DNA of 57,863 nucleotides, from assembly GCF_002284575.1 (NCBI RefSeq), contig NZ_NPKJ01000006.1:1-57863 (forward strand). The letters run 5' to 3'. Both the position numbers and the translations under genes were made by a program. The DNA is from Mesorhizobium temperatum (GTDB lineage Bacteria; Pseudomonadota; Alphaproteobacteria; Rhizobiales; Rhizobiaceae). Of this stretch, positions 51,806 to 57,863 are shown in pieces; within the stretch, counting starts at the first letter, position 1, and each line of letters opens with the position of its first letter. The notes under the pieces were generated by a model. It saw only the letters and a program-made list of their open reading frames with translations, was not told the DNA's origin and did not search any database.

Positions 51806-52355
51806 GACCTTTTGTCCCTATCCCGAGCAGCTTTATCAAGCGGTCACATGTCGCTCCGCTGTCGAGTAGCGCGCTGGATACTTCGGCGAGCCCAATGTTC
51901 AGGGTATCGACTGCCTGCTGCAAAACGTCATCGCGTACGATCACATCATGCGCACGTCGCAACTCGGCAAGAATTTCATTGACGCTTCCGTGGTGCCAAG
52001 TTGCGTTGTCAGGATCTGTAAGGACGGAAAATTTGAGGGATGCTGAGCCAAGCTCTTGGGGCAATCGGCTGAATTGCACAGAGCGGATGTACGTAGGATA
52101 AACCACCGCGATGGCCAGATGAGCCACGCCTTGATCCACTCGGCTTTTAGCCTGGGCCAGAACAACAAGCTCGGCGTTCGGGGTGTCAGCTACTTTACCT
52201 TCGACAGCGCAACGCAACCCACGCATTACTGCCATCACATCTGGCCTAGATCGGCCCTTCTGAAGAATCGTCTCAGGATCAGCGTCAACACCGCGACGTC
52301 CTAAGCAAGCCGCAAGGACTGTATTTAGAACCTCTTCTCGATGACGTTCGCCCAT
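51786..52355 (-). CDS. PD-(D/E)XK nuclease-like hypothetical protein
   Basis: The 189-residue protein begins MGERHREEVLNTVLAACLGRRG at ATG 52355. It has a nuclease-type core ILQKGRSRPDVMAVMRGLRCAVEGKV, in which PD is followed 14 residues later by E-x-K, and then VLAQAKSRVDQGVAHLAIAVVYP. This spacing is that of the PD-(D/E)XK fold, but the call rests on motif alone. The C-terminal part is helical. The neighbours do not identify a known restriction or defence system. GTG 52379 is an alternative start. Confidence 0.5.
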   Translation of the reverse strand: MGERHREEVLNTVLAACLGRRGVDADPETILQKGRSRPDVMAVMRGLRCAVEGKVADTPNAELVVLAQAKSRVDQGVAHLAIAVVYPTYIRSVQFSRLPQELGSASLKFSVLTDPDNATWHHGSVNEILAELRRAHDVIVRDDVLQQAVDTLNIGLAEVSSALLDSGATCDRLIKLLGIGTKGHAETAV

Positions 52356-52473
52356 AAATATTGTGCCCCCGCAATTCACGAATTAACGCAGCGAAGCGTG
52401 GCTACGGCCCGCCGACGGTGCTTTTCACCAGTGGCGACATGCCGGACAGGGAATAGCGGGCTTCAGAGGTCGG

Positions 52474-53259
52474 CTACGGTGTCACGACTCGCAACTTGGC
52501 TGTCTGATGGTCGAACGAAACGCGGTTCCGCCCACGTTGTTTCGCCTCAAAAACGCACCGTCCCGCAGCGCGGAGGACATCCTGAGGATCTGCATCGCGA
52601 GGGATTTCTGCACCTCCTATGCTGACAGTCACCTTCACGCCATCCTGTTGTCCTTTGACCCAGGGACCCCCTTCGACATGCCGACGGATGTTCTCCGCAA
52701 TGGTAATCGCCTGCTCTTTGCGCACGTCGCGTAGCAAGACCCCAAACTCTTCCCCACCAAGGCGGCCAATTGAGTCACCTGGGCGCGTCGCATAGACGAG
52801 CGCCTTCGCGATCCGAACCAAAGCCTCGTCACCCTTGGAATGTCCGTACTTGTCATTGATTGAGGAGAAGTGATCCGGATCGATGAGGAGAAGCGTGTCG
52901 CATTCTCCTTCATCGCGCCTTCTGTCCATCCTTGCGATGAATTCGCCCCGGCTAAGGAGTCCCGTCATCTGGTCATGGCTATTTACGAAGGTCAGCCTGT
53001 CGTGCGCCTCTTTCAAGGCCGCATGTGACTTCTCCAACTTGTCACATGTATCCTGGATCGTTTCCGACTGGGCGAAGATGTAGGCACTGACTGGCATTCC
53101 GATCAGAATGGGAATGAAGGTACATTCCACCCAACTCAGCCAGTCAATCGGCATCTGCAACGCGAGTCTCGCCGTAAACGACAGACCGAAGGTCGCGACG
53201 ATTGCGATTATCGTCACGACAATTGATTTGCTCAGAATACGCTTGCTGCGCGGCGTCAT
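52474..53259 (-). CDS. Diguanylate cyclase (GGDEF domain) with membrane anchor
   Basis: From ATG 53259 the protein has 261 residues. It has two hydrophobic segments (IVVTIIAIVATFGLSFTA and WVECTFIPILIGMPVSAYI), a short coiled coil (KLEKSHAALKEAHDRL) and a GGDEF domain starting HDQMTGLLSRGEF. The active site reads GGEEF, and RPGD five residues before it is a product-inhibition I-site. Normal LLLIDPDHFSSINDKYGHSKGD has Pro where Asp-Val/Ile is more common. It makes c-di-GMP, which often controls exopolysaccharide and motility. A longer frame to 53397 is possible. Confidence 0.9.
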   Translation of the reverse strand: MTPRSKRILSKSIVVTIIAIVATFGLSFTARLALQMPIDWLSWVECTFIPILIGMPVSAYIFAQSETIQDTCDKLEKSHAALKEAHDRLTFVNSHDQMTGLLSRGEFIARMDRRRDEGECDTLLLIDPDHFSSINDKYGHSKGDEALVRIAKALVYATRPGDSIGRLGGEEFGVLLRDVRKEQAITIAENIRRHVEGGPWVKGQQDGVKVTVSIGGAEIPRDADPQDVLRAAGRCVFEAKQRGRNRVSFDHQTAKLRVVTP

Positions 53260-53524
53260 ATTGCTTTGTTTAGCCGTTGGCGCTGAACAGGCCGTTACCA
53301 ACTCCAGTAAGATTATTCTGGCCTGAAGACGATACCCCTGCGCTACCGTCTCGATATCGGCGCCGAGCTGCTGACAGATCGGTACGAATTGGTACACACT
53401 CCCTCGTCACATAATTTTTGTTGCGAAGTTTTTGGCGCGATTTATTTTGAAATGGTCATCCGCTCTCTGAGGGGCATACGGATGATTGGAAGAGGACAGC
53501 GCTTTCGCCTTCGTGAGGTGTCAA

Positions 53525-53728
53525 ATGCCGTTCCTTGGTACAGTCGACCCAGACCAGCTATCTATCATCACCAGAGCGCTTGACGAGCACTGCCAGACCA
53601 TAGGCATCCCGCCCCACAGTGTGGAGCGCGAGAACCTAGCAAGCCGCGTTCTGGCGCTATTCGGTCAGGGCGTGACGACCTTGGAAGATCTGAAGAAGGC
53701 GCTAGCCAGCGACAGCGCCCCTGAATGA
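53525..53728 (+). CDS. Small hypothetical protein
   Basis: ATG 53525 encodes 67 residues beginning MPFLGTVDPDQLSIITRALDEHCQTIGIPP and ending in an acidic helix (TLEDLKKALASDS). I recall similar short proteins in rhizobia but no function. Its stop overlaps the next start as ATGA, supporting translation of both. Confidence 0.65.
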   Translation: MPFLGTVDPDQLSIITRALDEHCQTIGIPPHSVERENLASRVLALFGQGVTTLEDLKKALASDSAPE

Positions 53729-53883
53729 CCCGCTTATCTGTTGCGGAAGAGCTTGAAAGCGCCGCCGACCGCATCGCAGATATGTCGCGCGCGAATCTGC
53801 AGGTCATCCTGCGTCGCGCTGCATTGATGCTCAGGGGAACGTTGCTGGCGTGCCGCTGGACCCGGAAACCGAGGACGCTCTGA
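53725..53883 (+). CDS. Small hypothetical protein, possibly frameshifted
   Basis: ATG 53725 encodes 52 residues: MTRLSVAEELESAADRIADM, SRANLQVILRRAALMLR, then a basic tail that does not look native (GTLLACRWTRKPRTL). If one base is shifted near 53835 the frame joins the RHH-like product below (DAQGNVAGVPLDPETEDALN). The two may therefore be halves of one gene. Confidence 0.5.
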   Translation: MTRLSVAEELESAADRIADMSRANLQVILRRAALMLRGTLLACRWTRKPRTL

Positions 53884-54017
53884 ACTCTATAGCTGAAGAG
53901 ATGAAAATCGGCAGATCAGACCTCATCCAAATCGTGTTGCGCGAGTGGCTGGAAACCAACGCCTATCTGCCGGTCCGGGCGATCGACGAGGAAAGCGAGA
54001 CGGACGGGAGTGCGTAG
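53850..54017 (+). CDS. Small ribbon-helix-helix-like protein
   Basis: From GTG 53850 the frame gives 55 residues: VPLDPETEDALNSIAEEMKI, GRSDLIQIVLREWLETNAYL and an acidic tail. The strand-helix-helix spacing, with GRSDLIQIVLREWL as the second helix, resembles CopG/RHH DNA-binding proteins. There is no good ribosome site, and the frame is open upstream into the previous gene, so a frameshifted single gene is an alternative. Confidence 0.5.
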   Translation: MPLDPETEDALNSIAEEMKIGRSDLIQIVLREWLETNAYLPVRAIDEESETDGSA

Positions 54018-54388
54018 GCTGGGACGCGACCTGTATGTAGAAGACCCGCCGCTACATTTGCGAAGCGACGGGCCCCCATGAGTGCCGGGCATTGGGGTAC
54101 CCGGCATTGCTGACCGTGCAATTGCGGTGCCAGACGACTTGACCCATTGCGGGGCACCTCACGGCTTCTACACAGCGGAATTAACTCCACGTACTTCATT
54201 CGCATGTTTTGATTACATTAGATTAAGCTCATATATTCGCCAACCAGGCGAGCACGCCTAAGGCTCGCTGGTCAGGCCCAGCGGTATCCCCCACCGCAAG
54301 CCGCTGGGCCGCCCCCGCTCCGCTAGTCTTAGTCTAGACTAGAGCTTCCCTTTGAACCGATCTCCATCCATGGGGCTGGGCAGCTACA
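54018..54388. other. Intergenic region rich in hairpins
   Basis: This 371-base gap has no gene but several inverted repeats. TGCCGGG/CCCGGCA pair at 54083-54106. ACCAGGCGAGC pairs with GCTCGCTGGT at 54243-54272. GGCCCAGCGG pairs with CCGCTGGGCC at 54275-54310, and the perfect palindrome TAGTCTAGACTA is at 54330-54341. Terminators for the flanking convergent genes or a small RNA are possible. Confidence 0.55.
54275..54310. terminator. 10-bp perfect stem, possible terminator or small RNA end
   Basis: GGCCCAGCGG and CCGCTGGGCC are exact reverse complements separated by 16 bases. A second, slightly imperfect stem lies directly to the left. No T-run follows on either strand, so simple intrinsic termination is uncertain. 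Confidence 0.4.
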
Positions 54389-55189
54389 TCATAGGCGAAC
54401 GAATCCTGTAAGCGGTAGATGATCGGAGGCGACCCGCGAAAGCGGCGTGTCATGGGCTTCGACGGTTGAGATCATTCCGTGTCGATTTGCCATGATCCGG
54501 TCGAGCGACAGCAGCGGCAGACTCGATGGAAAGGTGGGGACCGCCGGCGGCGCGGGACCGAAAGTCGTGTGCAGCGTATTTAGCGCGGAACGGTTTCCGA
54601 GTCGCCATTCGTTCAAATCGCCGAGCAGCAGTGTTGGTTTTTCGTCCGGTCTGTTCATGATTTCGAGCACGACACGGGCCTGTTCGGAGCGCGATCGGCG
54701 CAGCAAGCCGAGATGGGCTGCGATAATGCGCAGAGTTCGTTTCTCGTCCAGATCGATTTCGGCAACCAGGGCTCCGCGCGGCTCCAGCCCCGGGAGCTTT
54801 ATCTGATGGACATTGCGAACGATGCCCCGTTTGAAAAGCAGAACGTTGCCGTGCCAGCCGTGCCCTTTGCCGTTTCCGGACACCGGCACCGGCACCAGGC
54901 CTGTTTCCAATTCGAGACGCAGCAGATCCAGAAGGCCGGCACGATCTCCAAAGCGATTGTCCGCTTCCTGCAACGCAATGACATCCGGGCCGATTTCCCG
55001 GATGACGCGACCGATTCGTTCGGGATCGAACTTTCTGTCGACGCCCACGCATTTGTGAACGTTGTAAGATGCGACCAGAGTCCCCGCGGGGCGTGTCCCT
55101 TCGGACGGCGCAGCCTTCGCCTTCTGCTTTTTTCTGTCGCGAATGGATTTGAGCACACTTGCAGGAAAGCTATGTCCAGTTCTTTGCAT
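54389..55189 (-). CDS. Endonuclease/exonuclease/phosphatase family hydrolase
   Basis: From ATG 55189 the protein has 266 residues with the EEP fold: TLVASYNVHKCVG, IGPDVIALQEADNRF (metal-binding Glu), LRIIAAHLGLLRRSRSEQ, TLLLGDLNEWRLGN (catalytic Asp/Asn) and RVASDHLPLTGFVRL (catalytic His). These proteins cleave phosphodiester or phospholipid substrates. It is the next minus-strand gene after the cardiolipin synthase, 155 bases away. The pairing with a phospholipase D-type protein suggests a lipid-related role. Confidence 0.88.
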   Translation of the reverse strand: MQRTGHSFPASVLKSIRDRKKQKAKAAPSEGTRPAGTLVASYNVHKCVGVDRKFDPERIGRVIREIGPDVIALQEADNRFGDRAGLLDLLRLELETGLVPVPVSGNGKGHGWHGNVLLFKRGIVRNVHQIKLPGLEPRGALVAEIDLDEKRTLRIIAAHLGLLRRSRSEQARVVLEIMNRPDEKPTLLLGDLNEWRLGNRSALNTLHTTFGPAPPAVPTFPSSLPLLSLDRIMANRHGMISTVEAHDTPLSRVASDHLPLTGFVRL

Positions 55190-55343
55190 GAGTCTGCTGC
55201 TCGTCCTCACTACCTTCAAGACTTAGCTTTGTCTCACTCAAATAGGATCTGCAATCGCTGCTTCCCTGCCCTGACGAGATGCGGCGCTCAAAAGGAGCGA
55301 TGGCTGCGTCACCCGAATTCCCCCCGGTAGAACGAGAAAGCCT

Positions 55344-56900
55344 CTAAAGGTAGGGCGATCCCAGCCACAACACTCGGTCGAACAGGCGGACGATGAATGG
55401 CCGGGCTCTCAAGGTTTCGATCGTTACAGACGCGGCGGAGGCGATTGCCGATCCGATCCGCGCTTCAATCTCCGCGGCAAAGCCTGCATCAAGAACCTCT
55501 ACATCAATCTCAAAATTCAGCCGCAGGGACCGGGCATCAAGATTGGAGGATCCTATATAAGCCCAAACTCCATCGACCGACAGCAGCTTCGAATGATCGA
55601 ACGAGCCCTCCGTGCGCCATACGCGGCAATAGTGCTTCAGGACCTGATCGAATTGCGCCGTCATCGCCCGGTCGACAAGGAAAAGATTGTTCATCGCCGG
55701 TACCACGATGTCGATCTCGACGCCTCGCCTGGCCGCGGTCGTCAGCGCGCTGATCAGTTCCCGATCCGGCAGGAAATAGGGCGACATGATGCGGATCGAT
55801 TTGCGGGCGACGGAAAATGCCCCGATCAGCAAGTTGTGGTTCGTTTCGATGCTGGCATCCGGCCCGGATGCAACCGCCCGCGCCAGCATCGGTTGACCGG
55901 GAGCCGCGAGAAGCGTGGCCACTTGCCAGGTGTCGCCTTTCAGGAACTCGCCGCTCACGAAGCGCCAATCTTCGGCGGCAACCGAAAAAAGGTCGGCCAC
56001 GACCGGCCCGGTGACCTGAAAATGCGTGTCCCTCGCGCTGGAGGAGCCGGCGAACTCGGCTGAGAATCCCTTTCGGATGTTCATCCCTCCGGTGAACGCA
56101 ATCGTGCCATCGACGACCAGGATCTTCCGGTGCGTTCTGAGGTTGGCGTAGGGAAGACGCAGGCCCATGACAATGTTGCCGTTGAAGAGGTCTGCTGTGA
56201 TTCCTGCCTCTCGCAGACGCCCAAGAATGCTGGGGACGGAGTAACGCGCCCCGACGGCATCGATCAGCACGCGAACGCTGACACCCCGCTGGACGGCTCC
56301 GGCGAGAGATTCCACGAAAAGCCGCCCGACATCGTCATTGTCGAAGATGTAGGTCTCGAGAAGGATAGTGCGTTGAGCGCCATCAATCGCTCGGCACATT
56401 GCGGCATAGGCCTCGTCACCTGTCTCCAATATCGCAATCGCGTTTCCCGAGGTCAGGGCACGCCGGGCCACCCTGTCGCCCAATGTCTTCAGGCCGGTGA
56501 AGCGTTGGCCGTACCGCTCGGCAATCAATTCCTCGGCGGCAATGTTGCGCTCATGTTTTGCGGAAGCCGCCTCGCTGGAAAGGGGCCGCATGGCGCTGAT
56601 CGTTGCACGACGGATGCGGTTTATGCCGGCAACGGCGTAGATGATCGCGCCAAGGAATGGCGACAGGAACATCACGCCGACCCAACCTGTGGCGGCGCGG
56701 ACGTCTTCCTTCGTCATTATGGCGTGGACGATGCCGATGGCCGCCATCACCACCGGAATGATCGCGAGGATCTGGGGCCAATGAGTCATTAAGGTCTGCA
56801 ACATCGCCAGGACTATCCAGCGAGCGGTTGCAGAACGCAATGCAGCCCATTCCCGGCGTTGATACTCAACAGACCCAGAGCGAAGAGCGCTGTCTCGCAT
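55344..56900 (-). CDS. cls: Cardiolipin synthase (phospholipase D superfamily)
   Basis: The 518-residue protein has two N-terminal membrane helices (ILAIIPVVMAAIGIVHAIM and GWVGVMFLSPFLGAIIYAVAG) and two HKD motifs: HRKILVVDGTIAFTGGMN near 255 and HSKLLSVDGVWAYIGSSN near 430. It condenses phosphatidylglycerol, or a related donor, to cardiolipin in the inner membrane. ATG 56900 has AGAGGTG six bases upstream, better than the inner ATG at 56804, although the first 32 residues are not typical of the family. Confidence 0.93.
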   Translation of the reverse strand: MRDSALRSGSVEYQRREWAALRSATARWIVLAMLQTLMTHWPQILAIIPVVMAAIGIVHAIMTKEDVRAATGWVGVMFLSPFLGAIIYAVAGINRIRRATISAMRPLSSEAASAKHERNIAAEELIAERYGQRFTGLKTLGDRVARRALTSGNAIAILETGDEAYAAMCRAIDGAQRTILLETYIFDNDDVGRLFVESLAGAVQRGVSVRVLIDAVGARYSVPSILGRLREAGITADLFNGNIVMGLRLPYANLRTHRKILVVDGTIAFTGGMNIRKGFSAEFAGSSSARDTHFQVTGPVVADLFSVAAEDWRFVSGEFLKGDTWQVATLLAAPGQPMLARAVASGPDASIETNHNLLIGAFSVARKSIRIMSPYFLPDRELISALTTAARRGVEIDIVVPAMNNLFLVDRAMTAQFDQVLKHYCRVWRTEGSFDHSKLLSVDGVWAYIGSSNLDARSLRLNFEIDVEVLDAGFAAEIEARIGSAIASAASVTIETLRARPFIVRLFDRVLWLGSPYL

Positions 56901-57071
56901 ATTAGCACCTCTTGACTAAGTTTTGGCCGCATTCGCCGCTGTGCGGTTGATAGCGATGCCAGGCGCGAGTTCTGTCGAACAGAAATCGGATCGCGTAAGG
57001 CCCGCGGTAAAGCCCGAGCAAGCTGGACTCTGGCCCGCAATGGAAGCATTCTCTATTTCGGGAGAAGGGGC

Positions 57072-57530
57072 GTGGGCAAAGGCCACCGATATCAGGGTGC
57101 CGATCAGGCTAACCGGTGGCGAAGGCGCGCCGGCAGAAGAAATTTGTCATGGCGACTGCCTCGACCATTCCTTGGACTGCTTTTCCTCGGTGTGGGCACG
57201 CTTGCCGCCACAGTCACCCAATTCGTAATTCAGAGCACCGCAAGCCTTCAGACCACGGTAACAAACTGGACCGAGCCGCTGCCTGGTCCGATGGATGGTC
57301 GCGCTTCTGTCATCGATGGCGACACGATCGAGATTGCTGGCCAGCGTATCCGCCTTAGCGGCATCGACGCGCCGGAGAGCCGGCAGTACTGCAGCGACGC
57401 CAAGGGCTTCGACTATCCCTGCGGGCGCCGCGCTGCCCAAGCGTTGGACGAGTTCTTGGCAGCATCGCGGCCGATGCACTGTGCCTTTGTCGATCGTGAT
57501 CACTACGGACGCCTCGCGAAGATCGCCTAG
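57072..57530 (+). pseudogene. Thermonuclease (SNase-like), truncated at the C-terminus
   Basis: GTG 57072 with GGAGAAGG upstream opens an Arg-rich N-terminus and a membrane anchor (PFLGLLFLGVGTLAATV). Then comes the nuclease core RASVIDGDTIEIAGQRIRLSGIDAPESRQYCSDAKG, YPCGRRAAQALDEFLA and VDRDHYGRLAKIA, followed by stop TAG. The catalytic Arg and Glu of RLSGIDAPE are kept, but the last third of the OB-fold domain is missing. It is probably inactive. Confidence 0.82.
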
Positions 57531-57689
57531 CGCTACGTCTAGGCCGGCATGTATGCTGCCCTCTACGATGGTCTGCGGCGGCACTGTCGGTTCACCTGGC
57601 GTGATGATCTTCTCCATCACATGCCGGCTGTTGTAGTGGATCAGGAGCATGCCAGGCCGGCGCCGGATGGCGGTTTGCCAGGCCGCTTG

Positions 57690-57858
57690 GATGACGAAAA
57701 GCTAGGCATTCCCCGCGCCACCTTCCACCGCTGGCAAAAGATGCCACCGGATGCCTTGATGCAATCCGAACGGAAAACCCGTGCTTGCAGAGATGCCGAA
57801 CGACCCGGCGGCCGAGAAAGCCGGATCCGCCGAAAACGGTTACAATGCGATCGTTCAT
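57690..57858 (-). pseudogene. 5' fragment of an NAD-dependent epimerase (NDUFA9-like)
   Basis: ATG 57858 starts MNDRIVTVFGGSGFLGRRVVRHLCKHGFSVRIASRHP, an atypical-SDR Rossmann start as in complex I NDUFA9-like proteins. Beyond about residue 38 the sequence is unrelated and soon ends. The rest of the gene is not present to the left, so this is a broken copy joined to other sequence. Confidence 0.7.
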
Positions 57859-57863
57859 GGCCG

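Noticed and set aside
54450..55052. Arg-rich 200-codon minus-strand frame inside the EEP hydrolase gene
   Set aside because: It is an alternative frame of a gene whose catalytic motifs are all present in the main frame.
1..57863. CRISPR array, tRNA or rRNA genes
   Set aside because: No regularly spaced repeats with unique spacers and no cloverleaf or rRNA-like sequence were seen by eye on either strand.

Overview
The window reads as a high-GC alphaproteobacterial replicon of the rhizobial type (Rhizobiales; a Sinorhizobium/Ensifer- or Rhizobium-like host is my best guess, not proven). The clues are the Wzx/Wzy exopolysaccharide genes with an OPX protein resembling ExoF and a co-polymerase resembling ExoP, DUF2924 recombinase cassettes, IS481/ISL3-type remnants, a cyclopropane fatty acid synthase and small proteins of kinds I associate with rhizobia. 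No rRNA, tRNA or CRISPR was seen. All family calls come from reading translations; nothing was searched.

Region 1 (1-14.5 kb). A surface or secreted beta-helix protein with Ser/Thr-rich 32-residue repeats, cut by the window start, precedes a type I secretion ABC transporter and its membrane fusion protein. Facing them is an unusual three-gene cassette: a PqqD-HPr-kinase fusion, an NTP_transf_5 nucleotidyltransferase and a 79-residue peptide with a Tat-like leader. It looks like a RiPP-type peptide-tailoring system without macrocyclisation enzymes and is the best candidate here for an undescribed system. Next come the initiating sugar-phosphate transferase, a divergent glycosyltransferase, a GMC oxidoreductase and a second beta-helix paralogue with a Tat-like signal.

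Region 2 (14.5-35.4 kb). This is a polysaccharide locus. The minus strand holds two GT4 glycosyltransferases, an OPX exporter, a Wzy-like polymerase, a Wzz/BY-kinase-like co-polymerase, a Wzx flippase and a WecG/TagA-type glycosyltransferase. The plus strand holds a full GDP-D-glycero-alpha-D-manno-heptose pathway (SIS isomerase, HddC-GmhB fusion, HddA kinase). It continues with an epimerase, an RfbC-like 3,5-epimerase, a SAF-type oxidoreductase, a PAP2-like membrane protein, an FkbM methyltransferase, gmd and a broken fcl. Together they suggest an exopolysaccharide carrying heptose, possibly 6-deoxyheptose. The two halves meet at a large inverted repeat that encloses an ornithine cyclodeaminase fragment.

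Region 3 (35.4-45.8 kb). A graveyard of IS fragments, a decayed HlyB-type ABC ATPase and an AbiEi-like fragment is followed by intact metabolic genes: a LysR regulator, an SDR, an NADP-binding protein, a MocR regulator, a quinone-reductase-like MDR protein, Cfa and a DUF4336 protein.

Region 4 (45.8-57.9 kb). A decayed integrated element carries a large serine recombinase, DUF2924, a P4-type primase fragment, tandem phage-type HTH paralogues and a second resolvase with a nested palindrome at its start. Beyond it are a small islet with a PD-(D/E)XK-like protein and an OmpA-like fragment, a diguanylate cyclase, small RHH-type genes, an EEP-family hydrolase, a cardiolipin synthase, and a truncated nuclease and epimerase at the right edge.
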